In this document: piece by piece, positions 7,919-17,573 of the stretch
Layout: every line of letters starts with the position of its first letter
Position numbering within the stretch: position 1 is the stretch's first letter
Assembly: GCF_000743525.1 (NCBI RefSeq)
Contig: NZ_JQGK01000006.1
Span: forward strand, 83,223-147,222
Source of the DNA: Sulfurospirillum sp. SCADC
Lineage (GTDB): Bacteria > Campylobacterota > Campylobacteria > Campylobacterales > Sulfurospirillaceae
DNA length: 64,000 nt
Direction of reading: 5' to 3'
Program-made: the position numbers and the translations under genes
The notes under the pieces: model-generated
Told to the model about the DNA's origin: nothing
What the model saw: the letters and a program-made list of their open reading frames with translations, nothing else
Database searches by the model: none

Positions 7919-10900
7919 TCACCACTCAATACTTCTGATGCCATGAGATGAAGTGTTGATGTCGACGATTTTACCAAGTTTCCCATCTCCTGCCCATTTC
8001 CCTGAGCGAATAAACTCTGCAGTAAAATCATTAGTAGTAGCTGTGGCATTGTACAGATTATAAAGAAGCCATGACGAAGGCGTCATTTTTATACGGTCAA
8101 TATAAGGAGCGTTGTTATTAGTAAGTTGATGGGCATGTGTTTCAAAACCATTTGTAATAGTATCGGTTGCACTTGGATTGACAGTTGTTGTCCCTTGTGG
8201 TGTGTATGTGGTAACATTGCCATCTGATATTACATGTAAAGGATTTTGATACCAATTGAGCGATAATGGACTTTGTGTTCCAATTGCATTAAACATTGAA
8301 GTATTGCAGTCTTTACAATAAACTTCATAGCGAATCGTTGTATCGATTGGACTTATTCCTCGGTAATCCGTTGAATAAACGCGACCATAATAAAATGTTG
8401 TATTGTGGTCATTTGTACGATTAAAGTCAGTTCCTGTTGTTCCATTACTATCAACAACATTGGTAATATTAAAATCGTTTCTTGCAATTTTAAATGGTTC
8501 GTCAGCTTTTGTGCTATCGCGCGTGAAGTTAAATAGCATTTTTAAATTAGATAAACCATTGGTAAAATTGCCTTCAGATGAGCTAAAAGTTGCTTGACTT
8601 AATGTTGTATTATTCTCCAAATTGGATGTTGTCCCATCTTCAAAATAGCGAATACGATTTTGGGTAGTCGAATTTGATAAGTTTTTATTATTGATAAGTT
8701 TGATTGTATAATCAATATCTCGTGCATAGCACTTTGCCGTATAGTTTTTTGCTGTTGTTGTCGCATCGTTTAAAACAGCCGTTGTTGTTAAAAGCGCTTC
8801 AGCACTCATTGTATTGTCATTTGATATATAGGTAAAATTGCCATCGTTAAAGTTTTGAAGTGTCAATTCATTATTGAATTGTTTTGGACTAAAAGTAAAT
8901 TGTTTTGTTTTTTGTATGAGGCAACCGACTTTACCATTCGCATCAGGAGTTGATGTGGTACTTCCCGCTAAACAATCACTATTTGAATTTTGATCTATTG
9001 CTGTCCAATTATTATCAGCAACGGTAACATTCACATCTCCTATTTCATTATAAGTAAAGCTGGTATTTGTTGCTACACCACTGGAAAAAGAAAGTGCCAT
9101 ATTGGTACTATTCTTATCAAGAGTACATCCTGTTGGAATAATAAGATCAATTGTTGCATTTTTATCTGTTGATGAGGTTGTAATGCTTTGATTATATCCT
9201 GTTGCAACAGCAGAAGTATTGGTCAATGCATTCGCGGTTAGGGTATAAGTTTCCCCCCCAATAAGGTTTGTGGAGCTTGCCACCAATGAATAGGTTGCTG
9301 GACGAATAGCAAAGCTATCTCGTGAACAGACATACTTACGTGTACCATTATCACTATACGCTATTTTGAAAGCAACATCTTGATAGGCAATTGTGTAATT
9401 ATTAAGCGTTAGAGTTTTCGAGCTTTCGTTATTAAAAATTATATTTTGAGCGGTGTTCAAGGATGTTGCCGCATTACACTTAGCTTGTTTTTGATCATCT
9501 GTCTCAGATGCTAAATAATTTGGTGTCGTAATTAAACTAAGATTAACATCTCCAGTATAGCTTTTAAGTGTAATATAATCTGAGTCGAGCGCTAAAACTT
9601 TGACATTAAAAGCTTTGCCTGCAATTTGTGTATACAAAGCATTTAGGCTATTAGTAGTATCTTTTGGGTCAGTTGTGCCTGTGAAATTTTGATTAACAAC
9701 ATTAAAAACACCTAATGGGGCACTTACAGCAATAGAACTGTTGAAATCTTTACATACTCCAATATTTACAGGAGATTCATCTCCTATACGAAGTCCCATG
9801 CTAGAGTTTTCATAAGAGACTTTGTAAATATTTGCAATAGTAATATCGCCGGATGTTTGTAGCTTTTCTTTAAAGGAAATATAGGCTTTATTTGCAGCAT
9901 CATTGGTAACATTGGGTGTTAGATCACCACCATTTGTAGCATTTGCACCTGTACCAATGTGCCATACGGATGTGTTTGTATCAGAGGTGAATGTCGCTAT
10001 ATCACTATCGCTTGCATCTGTTTTACTGCTATAGGCACTTTCCCCAACATTTTGTATTTTTGTGCTTTCATTTTGGTATGCAAGGTTTGTATCATCATGT
10101 TCCATCGTGATTTCAACTTTTTCTGCTGTTTCTAAGTTGCCATCACTGGCATCTTTTTTCATATTGGCGATCCATGTTTTAATGGTAATAATATCACCGA
10201 CGTTTGCACTTGTAAGTGTTGTATTTCCATCTGCATTATAGTAGGCTTCAACATAGCAAACACGTGGTTCATAGAGTTCTGTTGTAAAAGCAACCATACT
10301 TGGGTAATAATAATCTCCTGTTGAAACAAGTTTTATAGTAGCACTTTGCTCAGAATTACCAATGATTTGTAAATGCGATGTGCTTCCATCCACCCCTACA
10401 TCATAGTTATGAATATCAATGCCTTGATAATTTATAGGATTTGGATTTGTTAAAAAACCATTAATCGTAGAATTAAAAGCGTTATTATTTATTGTATCTG
10501 GAATCTGAATATTATTTAAAGATATTGTGTCGCCATCAATATTCTTATCGCCTTCCCCAACAAATACAGAAACTGTAGATTTAACATCACCGCTTGTAGG
10601 GGTTAAAAAACCACTTACAGAAATTGTTTCTGTTGAATCTCCTACTTGTTTGTAACCATCAAAAACGGAAATATTTTTAAGTGATTCTGTGGAATCTTCA
10701 TAGATGATGACTAATGACCATGCGCCAAAATAACCCAAAGCGCTAGAATCATCACCTTCTCTTGCTTTGATGTTTGCTCCAGTAAAATAACCATTAACTT
10801 GACTACCTGTTAATCCAACAAGTGATGGGACTGCACTAAAAGTGGAATATGTGTATTGCGATGAAGTATATGGATATACATCAATGACATCAGGGCTAAC

Positions 10901-12058
10901 CGCAATAGTAGTACCTTGTGGTGTAATAAGATACGCAGGGGTACTTGTTAGTGCGGAAGTAGTATCACTATAATTCTTTGCTAAATACCCTTGTGTATAA
11001 AACCCTGCCCAAACAACTTTAGCTGTTGCTGGAACTCCTGCTATTTGTGCTTGCGAAGAGTTTTTATAAGGGTATGTGACGTTGTTTGTATTAATAAAGT
11101 TAAGAGAAACTTGATTATTTGCTAAATCTGTATCTATGCATTGCCCATTTTTGTTTTTATAACATAAAACAGTATTTCCTATAACTTTGATGTTTCCTTT
11201 TATATTTTGCGTACTGATTGGATTTCGAATCAAAAAATCACGACCACCTGAATGAATAGCACCTCCATCATCATTGAGGAGAGTAATTGTGGCACTGCTG
11301 TCTTTAATCGTTGCTCCCCCTGTAGCATTCGATAGTGTGATATAAAAATATTCATCACTTTCATTTGTTGTATCACCATTGATTTTTACAGGAATATTTT
11401 GCGTGGTTGTACTTCCTGAAAACGTTAGTGTTCCTGAAGTTGCATTGTAATCACTTCCATCTGTTGCTGTTCCATTAGATGTGGTGGCATACTTAACTGT
11501 AAAGGGACTACCGTTCGCAGCAGCAAGAGTAACAGGTATATTTTTTGTGTAAACACCCGAACTACCTTCATTCATTGTAACGTCTGCAATAGAAAACGAA
11601 GGTGTAATAATGTCAGGGGTAAATGTAACAGAAAGGGTGTAACCAGGAGAAGAACCTAAATTTGAAAATACTCCTATATTAAAATTAGTAGTTGCACTGT
11701 CTAAGTGAATTGTATAGGTTGTTTGTGATGTACTATTTCTCGTTGGGCACGCATTGTTTGCTACGGTAAAAAAAGTATTAGAACCATTAATAGTAATAGT
11801 TAATGTTCCTGCTTGTTGAGTAGTAACTAAAAAGTAATCATTATCTTCAGTATATCCCCACCACCAAGACCCTGAATAAGTAACATTCCCTTGTTTTGAA
11901 AGAGTTGAGGTAGCTGTTGTAAAATTAAAAGTACTTGCAGTTGTTGGATTATTACAACTCCCTGGATAATCAGGTGATTCTGCCAATAATAAAGAATGTG
12001 TACAAATAAAAAATAAAATAGCTTTCATTACATTGAAAATAAGACTATTTTTTTTCAT
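7919..12058 (-). CDS. Giant exported Calx-beta surface protein, MshQ-like tip adhesin candidate
   Basis: A 1379-residue protein with a signal peptide (about 1-26). Residues 55-148 resemble a bacterial pre-peptidase C-terminal (PPC-like) beta domain. Residues 155-265 form a clear Calx-beta domain (VTMNEGSSGVY ... TATDGSDY ... DEYFYITLSN ... TLLNDDG) likely to bind calcium. The remainder is a very long Asn/Thr/Ser-rich beta-rich region with several Cys pairs, including C-x-x-C near the C-terminus (YCKDC). No anchor such as a C-terminal helix or LPXTG is visible. It is the first gene of an operon with three minor pilins, as MshQ accompanies MshD/O/P in MSHA systems. I infer a pilus-associated adhesin. 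The base composition looks more AT-rich than the flanking core genes. Confidence 0.7.
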   Translation of the reverse strand: MKKNSLIFNVMKAILFFICTHSLLLAESPDYPGSCNNPTTASTFNFTTATSTLSKQGNVTYSGSWWWGYTEDNDYFLVTTQQAGTLTITINGSNTFFTVANNACPTRNSTSQTTYTIHLDSATTNFNIGVFSNLGSSPGYTLSVTFTPDIITPSFSIADVTMNEGSSGVYTKNIPVTLAAANGSPFTVKYATTSNGTATDGSDYNATSGTLTFSGSTTTQNIPVKINGDTTNESDEYFYITLSNATGGATIKDSSATITLLNDDGGAIHSGGRDFLIRNPISTQNIKGNIKVIGNTVLCYKNKNGQCIDTDLANNQVSLNFINTNNVTYPYKNSSQAQIAGVPATAKVVWAGFYTQGYLAKNYSDTTSALTSTPAYLITPQGTTIAVSPDVIDVYPYTSSQYTYSTFSAVPSLVGLTGSQVNGYFTGANIKAREGDDSSALGYFGAWSLVIIYEDSTESLKNISVFDGYKQVGDSTETISVSGFLTPTSGDVKSTVSVFVGEGDKNIDGDTISLNNIQIPDTINNNAFNSTINGFLTNPNPINYQGIDIHNYDVGVDGSTSHLQIIGNSEQSATIKLVSTGDYYYPSMVAFTTELYEPRVCYVEAYYNADGNTTLTSANVGDIITIKTWIANMKKDASDGNLETAEKVEITMEHDDTNLAYQNESTKIQNVGESAYSSKTDASDSDIATFTSDTNTSVWHIGTGANATNGGDLTPNVTNDAANKAYISFKEKLQTSGDITIANIYKVSYENSSMGLRIGDESPVNIGVCKDFNSSIAVSAPLGVFNVVNQNFTGTTDPKDTTNSLNALYTQIAGKAFNVKVLALDSDYITLKSYTGDVNLSLITTPNYLASETDDQKQAKCNAATSLNTAQNIIFNNESSKTLTLNNYTIAYQDVAFKIAYSDNGTRKYVCSRDSFAIRPATYSLVASSTNLIGGETYTLTANALTNTSAVATGYNQSITTSSTDKNATIDLIIPTGCTLDKNSTNMALSFSSGVATNTSFTYNEIGDVNVTVADNNWTAIDQNSNSDCLAGSTTSTPDANGKVGCLIQKTKQFTFSPKQFNNELTLQNFNDGNFTYISNDNTMSAEALLTTTAVLNDATTTAKNYTAKCYARDIDYTIKLINNKNLSNSTTQNRIRYFEDGTTSNLENNTTLSQATFSSSEGNFTNGLSNLKMLFNFTRDSTKADEPFKIARNDFNITNVVDSNGTTGTDFNRTNDHNTTFYYGRVYSTDYRGISPIDTTIRYEVYCKDCNTSMFNAIGTQSPLSLNWYQNPLHVISDGNVTTYTPQGTTTVNPSATDTITNGFETHAHQLTNNNAPYIDRIKMTPSSWLLYNLYNATATTNDFTAEFIRSGKWAGDGKLGKIVDINTSSHGIRSIEW

Positions 12059-12078
12059 ATATCACCTCAGAAATATCT

Positions 12079-12088
12079 TTACATGTAA
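12079..12088. repeat. TTACATGTAA palindrome upstream of the giant adhesin gene
   Basis: One copy of the iterated palindrome, here extended to TTTACATGTAAA, 20 bases upstream of the ATG and just before the GAGGTGAT Shine-Dalgarno of the minus-strand surface-protein gene. Confidence 0.9.
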
Positions 12089-12184
12089 AAGCCAAAAACG
12101 TATAAAACGTTTCACAATTTTACTCAGCTTTTTCTTTATTCAAAAACTTCGAAATACTTCTTGACTTTAGTTATTCTACCCGTT

Positions 12185-12532
12185 TTAATCTTTGCGTAAA
12201 ATTTGTTCAATTTCAAATTTGAGTGCAGGTAAAACATCTCTAATTGTTATTTCAATAATCGTAAGATTTACACCATCATAGTCATGTGCAATAAAATTTC
12301 GAATACTCATAGACCCTTTTATAGCATCGCAAAAGTGTTGTGTAAATTCTTCGTGTTTTAGTTTTGAAAATTGTTCAGCAATCGCTGTTAAGTGCATCAA
12401 AATAGCAGGTTTTGCAATTTCTTTATCTTCTAAAGCAGGCATTATGCCTCTGTTTTTTTGAACAATATTTTCAATAAAAATTATTTTTTCATGGATGGTT
12501 TCTAGTCTTTGTTTGTCTCTGGTTTTAAACAT
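12185..12532 (-). CDS. hepT: HepT-like HEPN ribonuclease toxin
   Basis: A 115-residue helical protein of the HEPN/HepT (DUF86) family. The catalytic RX4HXY motif is intact at R78, H83 and Y85 (RNFIAHDY). In characterised pairs HepT is an RNase toxin that the partner MntA neutralises by adding AMP to the Tyr of this motif. The start codon lies inside the end of the upstream antitoxin gene (8 bp overlap), the usual order of the pair. It sits next to the AT-rich pilin/adhesin block in what looks like an accessory insertion between hpf and fliW. Confidence 0.88.
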   Translation of the reverse strand: MFKTRDKQRLETIHEKIIFIENIVQKNRGIMPALEDKEIAKPAILMHLTAIAEQFSKLKHEEFTQHFCDAIKGSMSIRNFIAHDYDGVNLTIIEITIRDVLPALKFEIEQILRKD

Positions 12533-12839
12533 AAAGTGCTTCTCTTTGAATCAATGGTTTGAGGGGTGCATCACTGTTTAGGTCGAAAAGGTCAACTTTT
12601 TTATCAAACTTTTGGGACAATTTGTTTCTGAGATTTTCATCAAGGTAGACAAAAGCATTCCACCCTTTATAGCTTTGAATGAAGCGTTCTGAAGTTTCAT
12701 AGCAAACATCAATGTCGCTCTGTTCATCGGCACTGTCTTTTGCGTAACTTCCAAAAATACCAAGCTTTGAGATACCGTTTATTTCTAAACTTGGCTTTAA
12801 TGTTTTGAGGTAATCTAAAATCTCATTTTTGTTCAGCAT
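12525..12839 (-). CDS. mntA: MntA-like minimal nucleotidyltransferase antitoxin
   Basis: A 104-residue minimal nucleotidyltransferase. The GSX10DXD signature is complete: G30-S31, then D42 and D44 (GSYAKDS...SDID). This fold transfers AMP to the HepT toxin and silences it. An AAGGA Shine-Dalgarno precedes the ATG. Directly followed by hepT with an 8-bp overlap, so the two are one operon. Confidence 0.88.
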   Translation of the reverse strand: MLNKNEILDYLKTLKPSLEINGISKLGIFGSYAKDSADEQSDIDVCYETSERFIQSYKGWNAFVYLDENLRNKLSQKFDKKVDLFDLNSDAPLKPLIQREALYV

Positions 12840-12870
12840 TGTAAAATCCTTGCAAAAGAGGCACTTTGGG

Positions 12871-13266
12871 TTACTCTTGACTTGTTTTATTCAAAAACCC
12901 CGAAATACTTTCCATCAAACCAAAATCAGGATGTTGATTGGCGTCTAGTACGACTTGGGCGAGGCTTTGGTTGTCGACATTGAAGACGAGTGGGGCGATA
13001 AAATTAATGGTTGAGGTTTCAATCGGTGTGGCGATAATCATAATGTTTAAAATAAGAATGTTCGATTTTTCGTTGATGTCGAGCAGGGTTCTAAAGTATT
13101 CGGGGATTTCAAATGCGTAAGGGCGGAGCATAAAAGGGTTAATAAGTGTAAAGGTAGTCGGATCGGATTTCGAGATAAATTTGACGAAAAACTCATCAAT
13201 TTTTTCCAGTTCTACCTCTTTGATGGTTTCAAATCCAGGGATCGGCGCTTTCACAGAGAAGATCAT
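12871..13266 (-). CDS. fliW: Flagellar assembly factor FliW
   Basis: A 131-residue FliW. In Campylobacter and Bacillus, FliW binds flagellin and antagonises CsrA, coupling flagellin synthesis to filament assembly. The GFETIKEVELEKID start and the INPFMLRPYAFEIP segment are family hallmarks. An AAAGGAAT Shine-Dalgarno precedes the ATG, and a TACAAT -10 box lies at 13300-13305 on the minus strand. Divergent from bamD, an arrangement I recall in Campylobacter. Confidence 0.88.
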   Translation of the reverse strand: MIFSVKAPIPGFETIKEVELEKIDEFFVKFISKSDPTTFTLINPFMLRPYAFEIPEYFRTLLDINEKSNILILNIMIIATPIETSTINFIAPLVFNVDNQSLAQVVLDANQHPDFGLMESISGFLNKTSQE

Positions 13267-13433
13267 ACTATTCCTTTTTAAAAAACAAATATTTTATCTA
13301 TTGTATCATTTTGTATGTTAAATAAGGCAAGCGACGCAAAAGAAATCGACTTCAAAGCGAAAAAAACGCGTTTTATTTTAAGATAACAAAAAAGAAGATA
13401 CAATAGGTTTTTTTAACACAAAGGATAGCGTGA

Positions 13434-14081
13434 ATGAAGATAGCAAATGTTCTTATTGTGGCGTCATTGGTGGCTTTTATAAGCGGTTGTGCCTCTAAAG
13501 ATAAAGAGGTTTTCAATATGCCAGCAACCTATTGGTATGAAGAGATCGCCAAAGAGATCAAGAACCAAGATTTGGAAAAAGCAGACTCGCTTTACACCTC
13601 ATTAGCCAGTGAGCATATCGAATCCCCACTTTTACCTGAAGCGATGACGATGCTAGCCAACGCACACATCCAAGATGAAGAGTATGTTTTGGCAAACTTT
13701 TACCTGGATGAGTACCTCAAACGTTATGGTAGCAAAGCCAATGCAGACCATGTACGTTACATGAAAATCAAAGCAAATTACGAAGCGTTCCCCAATCCAA
13801 ATCGTAATCAACAGTTGCTTATGGACACCATTACGCAAACCAAAGATTTTCTTGCACGTTACCCCAATTCAAAATTTCGCCCTCTAGCGGAGACGGTTTT
13901 AGTGCGTTTGGAGCTGGGTGAGTATCTTTTAGATACGAACATCAAAGATCTTTACGAGAGAGTGGACAAGCCAGAAGCTGCCAAAGCGTATGAAGAAAAA
14001 CTGAACAAATCTTCACTAGGTAGCGCAAAAAGTATAGAACCTGCGATACCATGGTACCGTTCTTGGTTTGAAAAACAGTAG
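13434..14081 (+). CDS. bamD: Outer membrane assembly lipoprotein BamD
   Basis: A 215-residue lipoprotein with a signal peptide and lipobox (LVAFISGCAS, lipidated Cys near residue 19) followed by tetratricopeptide-type helical repeats (about 30-180). BamD is the essential lipoprotein of the BAM complex that inserts beta-barrel proteins into the outer membrane. The ADSLYTSLASEH and EEYVLANFYLDEYLKRY motifs are typical. An AAGGATAG Shine-Dalgarno precedes the ATG, and a TACAAT -10 box is at 13399-13404. Confidence 0.88.
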   Translation: MKIANVLIVASLVAFISGCASKDKEVFNMPATYWYEEIAKEIKNQDLEKADSLYTSLASEHIESPLLPEAMTMLANAHIQDEEYVLANFYLDEYLKRYGSKANADHVRYMKIKANYEAFPNPNRNQQLLMDTITQTKDFLARYPNSKFRPLAETVLVRLELGEYLLDTNIKDLYERVDKPEAAKAYEEKLNKSSLGSAKSIEPAIPWYRSWFEKQ

Positions 14082-14126
14082 TTACTAAACTTTTTATTTA
14101 CTTCTTTACTATACAATCTAATTATC

Positions 14127-14149
14127 GCATAAGGGCTTAGCTCTTATGC
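14127..14149 (+). terminator. Hairpin after bamD / before lon
   Basis: Inverted repeat GCATAAG / CTTATGC with a 9-base loop, 45 bases after the bamD stop. No T-run follows; a TTACATGTAA palindrome starts at 14152. It could terminate bamD transcription or be part of the lon leader. Confidence 0.45.
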
Positions 14150-14195
14150 CCTTACATGTAAACTATTATAAAACACATATAACGGAGATTGAGCG

Positions 14196-16619
14196 ATGAA
14201 ACTCAGCGACTACACCGCATTTCCAGCGGACATACCCATTGTCGTAGAAGACAATCTATTTTTATACCCTTTTATGATTTCCCCTCTTTTTTTAACGGAT
14301 GAAGAGAACATTCGTGCGGCAAACGATGCCCTAGATCACAACTCCTTAGTCATGGTGTGTACGGCAAAAGTAGGCAGTGAGTATGGACGCGATTTTAATG
14401 CCATTTACCCAGCAGGCGTTATCGGTTCTATCATGCGCAAAGTGGATCTTCCTGATGGACGCGTTAAGATTCTTTTTCAAGGAATGCAAAAAGGAAGAAT
14501 TTTAAAAGAGCTCACGAGCACACCTCTTCGTGCAACGATAGAGTTGATTCCAACGCATCGTTCAGAGGCGATGAAAGTCGATGCAACCTTGGCAGTTTTG
14601 CGCGAAAAAGTAGCGCTTCTTGGATCACTCGGCGGTCAATTCCCCCCTGATCTTATTAAAACCATTGAAGACAACAGCGACATTCACCGCATCACCGATC
14701 TTGTTGCAAGCAGCATGAAACTCAAAAAAGATCAAGCGTATAAACTGTTTGTTGAGAGCGATGATGAGACAAGACTTCTGCAACTCATTGATTATGTGAT
14801 CGAAGAGATCGAGTCGAGTCGTCTTAAAAAAGAGATCAAAACCAAAGTGCATTCGCAGATTGAGAAAGTGAATAAAGAGTATTTTTTAAAAGAGCAACTT
14901 AAACAGATTCAAAAAGAGCTAGGAACGGACAACCAACGCGAAGAAGAGATCGAAGAGTACCGCAAAAAGCTGGAAGCGAAAAAAGAGTATATGGAAGAGG
15001 ATGTGTACAAAGAGATCAAAAAACAGATCGATAAGCTTTCGCGCATGCACCCTGATTCTGCGGATGCCAACCTTATTCAAAGCTATCTGGACTGGGTCAT
15101 TGAGATCCCATTTGGTAAAGCGGCTAAGAAAAATCTTGATGTCTTAGAGGTCAAATCACAGCTCGATAAAGATCATTATTCGCTTGAAAAACCCAAAGAG
15201 CGCATCGAAGAGTTTTTTGCGGTGCGTGAACTCCTTGCCAAACGTGGCATTGCTGAGAAATCAGCCAATGGAGCGATACTCTGTTTTGCAGGCCCTCCAG
15301 GTGTGGGTAAAACATCTTTGGCAAACTCGATAGCCAAGGCTTTGAAGCGCAAATTGGTACGAATCGCTTTGGGTGGGCTTGAAGATGTCAACGAACTTCG
15401 CGGTCACAGACGAACCTACATCGGTGCGATGCCTGGGCGTATTGTGCAAGGTATCATCGAAGCCGAAGAGATGAACCCTGTGGTAGTTTTAGACGAGATC
15501 GACAAGGTCGCACGAAGCTTCAGAGGCGACCCAACAGCGGTGCTTTTAGAAGTGCTTGATCCTGAGCAAAATAACAAGTTTAGAGATTATTATCTAAACT
15601 TTAACATTGATCTTAGCAAAGTAATTTTTATCGCAACGGCGAATGAAGTGGGCTCGATCCCAGCACCACTGCGTGATCGTATGGAGTTTATTTTTGTCAA
15701 TTCGTATACGCCTCAAGAGAAGTATGAGATCGCTAAAAAATACCTCATTCCTCAAGAGCTTAAAAAACATGGTTTGAAAAACAATGAGATCAACATCTCT
15801 AAGCCAACATTGCAGCTCATTATCGCGAATTATACCCGTGAATCAGGGGTGAGAAATCTACGTCGTAGGATTGCCGATATTTTGAGAAAAGTAGCCAAAC
15901 AGCTTTTGACAAATCCTGCGATTGATAAAGTGAGCATTACGAACAGCAATTTAAAAGATTACCTGCCAAAAACTGTTTTTGAAATCGATGAAGTCGACAA
16001 AGAGAACAGTGTGGGCATCGTTAATGGACTGGCGTGGACCAGTGTGGGTGGTGATGTGCTTAAAGTTGAGGCGATTCGTATTCAGGGCAAAGGTGGTATT
16101 CAGATCACCGGTTCCCTTGGTGATGTCATGAAAGAGTCTGCCAAAATTGCGCTCAGTGTTGTAAAAGTCTTGATCGATAATGGCAAGATCGATGTGCCTC
16201 TTTCTATCATTCCAACCACGGGGTTGGAGAAAGAAGAAAATGCCAAACAGGTTGAGCCAAGCGATGTTTACAGACGATATGATCTTCACATTCACGTACC
16301 AGAAGGGGCTACACCCAAAGATGGTCCAAGTGCTGGTATCACGATGGCAACGGCGATTGCTTCGATTTTGTGCGATAAAAAAGTAAAAAGCGATATTGCG
16401 ATGACGGGCGAGTTGACCTTAACGGGTAAAGTATTGCCAATTGGTGGACTCAAAGAAAAATTGATCGCAGCGTATAAAGCGAAGATTAAAACAGCGTTGA
16501 TTCCTAAGAAAAACTATGAAAAAGATCTCGATGAGATTCCTGATGAAGTCAAAGAAAAGATGAAAATCATCCCTGTATCTCGTGTCGAAGAGGTGTTGGA
16601 GTATGCGTTAGTGAAGTAG
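14196..16619 (+). CDS. lon: ATP-dependent protease Lon
   Basis: An 807-residue LonA protease that degrades misfolded and regulatory proteins in the cytoplasm. Order of domains: substrate-binding N-domain (about 10-200), coiled-coil helical region (200-320), AAA+ module with Walker A GPPGVGKT at 366-373 and VVLDEIDK as Walker B, and the C-terminal serine protease domain. The Ser-Lys dyad is S712 (KDGPSAG) and K755 (GGLKEK), 43 residues apart as in E. coli. An ACGGAG Shine-Dalgarno lies before the ATG. No TTACATGTAA copy occurs inside this 2.4-kb gene; copies flank it on both sides. Confidence 0.96.
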   Translation: MKLSDYTAFPADIPIVVEDNLFLYPFMISPLFLTDEENIRAANDALDHNSLVMVCTAKVGSEYGRDFNAIYPAGVIGSIMRKVDLPDGRVKILFQGMQKGRILKELTSTPLRATIELIPTHRSEAMKVDATLAVLREKVALLGSLGGQFPPDLIKTIEDNSDIHRITDLVASSMKLKKDQAYKLFVESDDETRLLQLIDYVIEEIESSRLKKEIKTKVHSQIEKVNKEYFLKEQLKQIQKELGTDNQREEEIEEYRKKLEAKKEYMEEDVYKEIKKQIDKLSRMHPDSADANLIQSYLDWVIEIPFGKAAKKNLDVLEVKSQLDKDHYSLEKPKERIEEFFAVRELLAKRGIAEKSANGAILCFAGPPGVGKTSLANSIAKALKRKLVRIALGGLEDVNELRGHRRTYIGAMPGRIVQGIIEAEEMNPVVVLDEIDKVARSFRGDPTAVLLEVLDPEQNNKFRDYYLNFNIDLSKVIFIATANEVGSIPAPLRDRMEFIFVNSYTPQEKYEIAKKYLIPQELKKHGLKNNEINISKPTLQLIIANYTRESGVRNLRRRIADILRKVAKQLLTNPAIDKVSITNSNLKDYLPKTVFEIDEVDKENSVGIVNGLAWTSVGGDVLKVEAIRIQGKGGIQITGSLGDVMKESAKIALSVVKVLIDNGKIDVPLSIIPTTGLEKEENAKQVEPSDVYRRYDLHIHVPEGATPKDGPSAGITMATAIASILCDKKVKSDIAMTGELTLTGKVLPIGGLKEKLIAAYKAKIKTALIPKKNYEKDLDEIPDEVKEKMKIIPVSRVEEVLEYALVK

Positions 16620-16624
16620 AAAAG

Positions 16625-16650
16625 AAGCTAGATGGGAGACCATCTAGCTT
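16625..16650. terminator. Bidirectional terminator between lon and rpsR
   Basis: Eleven-base-pair perfect stem AAGCTAGATGG / CCATCTAGCTT around a GAGA loop, between the lon stop and the convergent rpsR stop. A-rich sequence on the left gives a T-rich tail for the minus-strand transcript. A TTACATGTAA palindrome begins in its last base. Confidence 0.8.
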
Positions 16651-16662
16651 TACATGTAAGAT

Positions 16663-16929
16663 TTATTGTTGAAGTTGTTCGAAAGGAACTGCAACAACTT
16701 TTTGAGTGTCGATGATGTAAGGGATGACTGCTGTAGCACGAGCGCGTTTGATCGCTAGTTCTACCATCTCTTGATGTCTTTTGCAGTTACCTGTTAAACG
16801 ACGTGGCATAATTTTGTATCTCTCGGAGAGAGAGTGTCTCAAAATTTTTGCGTCTTTATAGTCAATGTATTCTACTTTTGCTTCACAGTATTTGCAGTAT
16901 TTACGTGCAAATTTTCTTTTCTCTGCCAT
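16663..16929 (-). CDS. rpsR: 30S ribosomal protein S18
   Basis: An 88-residue S18, which binds 16S rRNA in the platform of the small subunit together with S6. The [14 protein letters not shown] and [20 protein letters not shown] segments are diagnostic. Cysteines are kept in the CKYC-like N-terminal part, so this may be a zinc-type S18. Last gene of the rpsF-ssb-rpsR group, separated from ssb by about 125 bases that carry a dispersed repeat and hairpins. Confidence 0.95.
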   Translation of the reverse strand: MAEKRKFARKYCKYCEAKVEYIDYKDAKILRHSLSERYKIMPRRLTGNCKRHQEMVELAIKRARATAVIPYIIDTQKVVAVPFEQLQQ

Positions 16930-16950
16930 TTTTTATCCTTTACTTATGTT

Positions 16951-17026
16951 ATAACGACTCTTAGGCAAAGCCTAGAAGTCTACGCTGGCCGTTAAGGCGC
17001 TAAAGCTTGCCTCTTTTGAGGCAGAT
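16951..17026 (-). repeat. Dispersed repeat, copy A (ssb-rpsR intergenic)
   Basis: A stretch of about 75 bases that aligns with 36396-36471 at roughly 70 percent identity by eye, with the core GGCGCT-AAGCTTGCCTC and the hairpin TGCCTC/GAGGCA around a four-base loop (17008-17023) in common. Read on the minus strand it encodes a peptide-like sequence (SASKEASFSALTASVDF, then stop) that resembles the translation of the other copy. It lies in the rpsF-ssb-rpsR mRNA. Confidence 0.6.
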
Positions 17027-17027
17027 C

Positions 17028-17049
17028 TTTTTTGCATGGATGCAAAAAA
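17028..17049 (-). other. AT-rich hairpin just downstream of ssb
   Basis: Perfect ten-base inverted repeat TTTTTTGCAT / ATGCAAAAAA with a two-base centre, five bases after the ssb stop codon. It may attenuate or process the transcript between ssb and rpsR. The stem has only two GC pairs, so terminator strength is uncertain. Confidence 0.45.
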
Positions 17050-17053
17050 AGTG

Positions 17054-17563
17054 CTAAAACGGTATTTCGTCATCGTTAATATCGATGTCCGGAATGTCAT
17101 GACCACTGTATTCAGGAGTCGTCTGTTGTGGATAGGCTGCAGGTTTTTGTGCGTTGGCATTGTTATAACCAACATTAGGCATGCCAGTTGGCTCACCATA
17201 ACTTCCACCTTCAACGCCACCACTTTCTTGTCCACCGCGTGAGTCAATCATCTGAAGTGTTTCAACGGTAATAGAGTGCTTTGAGCGCTTTACCCCTTGT
17301 TGATCGGTCCACTGATCGAGCTTTAAACGACCCTCTACCAATACTTTTTTGCCACGGCTAAGGTATTGGTTCGCGATCTCTGCAGTACGTCCAAAAAAAG
17401 TGATGTCGATAAAGCAAACCTCTTCGCCTTGGCTCCCATCTTGCTTTTTGAAGCGACGATTGGTCGCAAGTCCAGTGGTACAAACCGCACCGCCACTAGG
17501 GAGGTAACGAAGTTCGCAATCACGTGTGAGGTTTCCAAGCATAACGACTCTATTGAACATCAT
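17054..17563 (-). CDS. ssb: Single-stranded DNA-binding protein
   Basis: A 169-residue SSB. The OB fold occupies residues 1-110 (MFNRVVMLGNLTRD ... EEVCFIDITFFGRTAEI ... KKVLVEGRLKLDQW). A Gly/Gln/Tyr-rich linker follows, then the acidic tip D-I-N-D-D-E-I-P-F that recruits replication and repair partners. It protects single-stranded DNA during replication and recombination. Ten bases behind rpsF, in the conserved rpsF-ssb-rpsR order. Confidence 0.96.
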   Translation of the reverse strand: MMFNRVVMLGNLTRDCELRYLPSGGAVCTTGLATNRRFKKQDGSQGEEVCFIDITFFGRTAEIANQYLSRGKKVLVEGRLKLDQWTDQQGVKRSKHSITVETLQMIDSRGGQESGGVEGGSYGEPTGMPNVGYNNANAQKPAAYPQQTTPEYSGHDIPDIDINDDEIPF

Positions 17564-17573
17564 GGCTCCTTAA

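Noticed and set aside
16972..17247. Minus-strand reading frame antisense-phase to ssb
   Set aside because: It is another frame of ssb on the same strand running into the repeat; only the repeat part has any interest and is reported as such.
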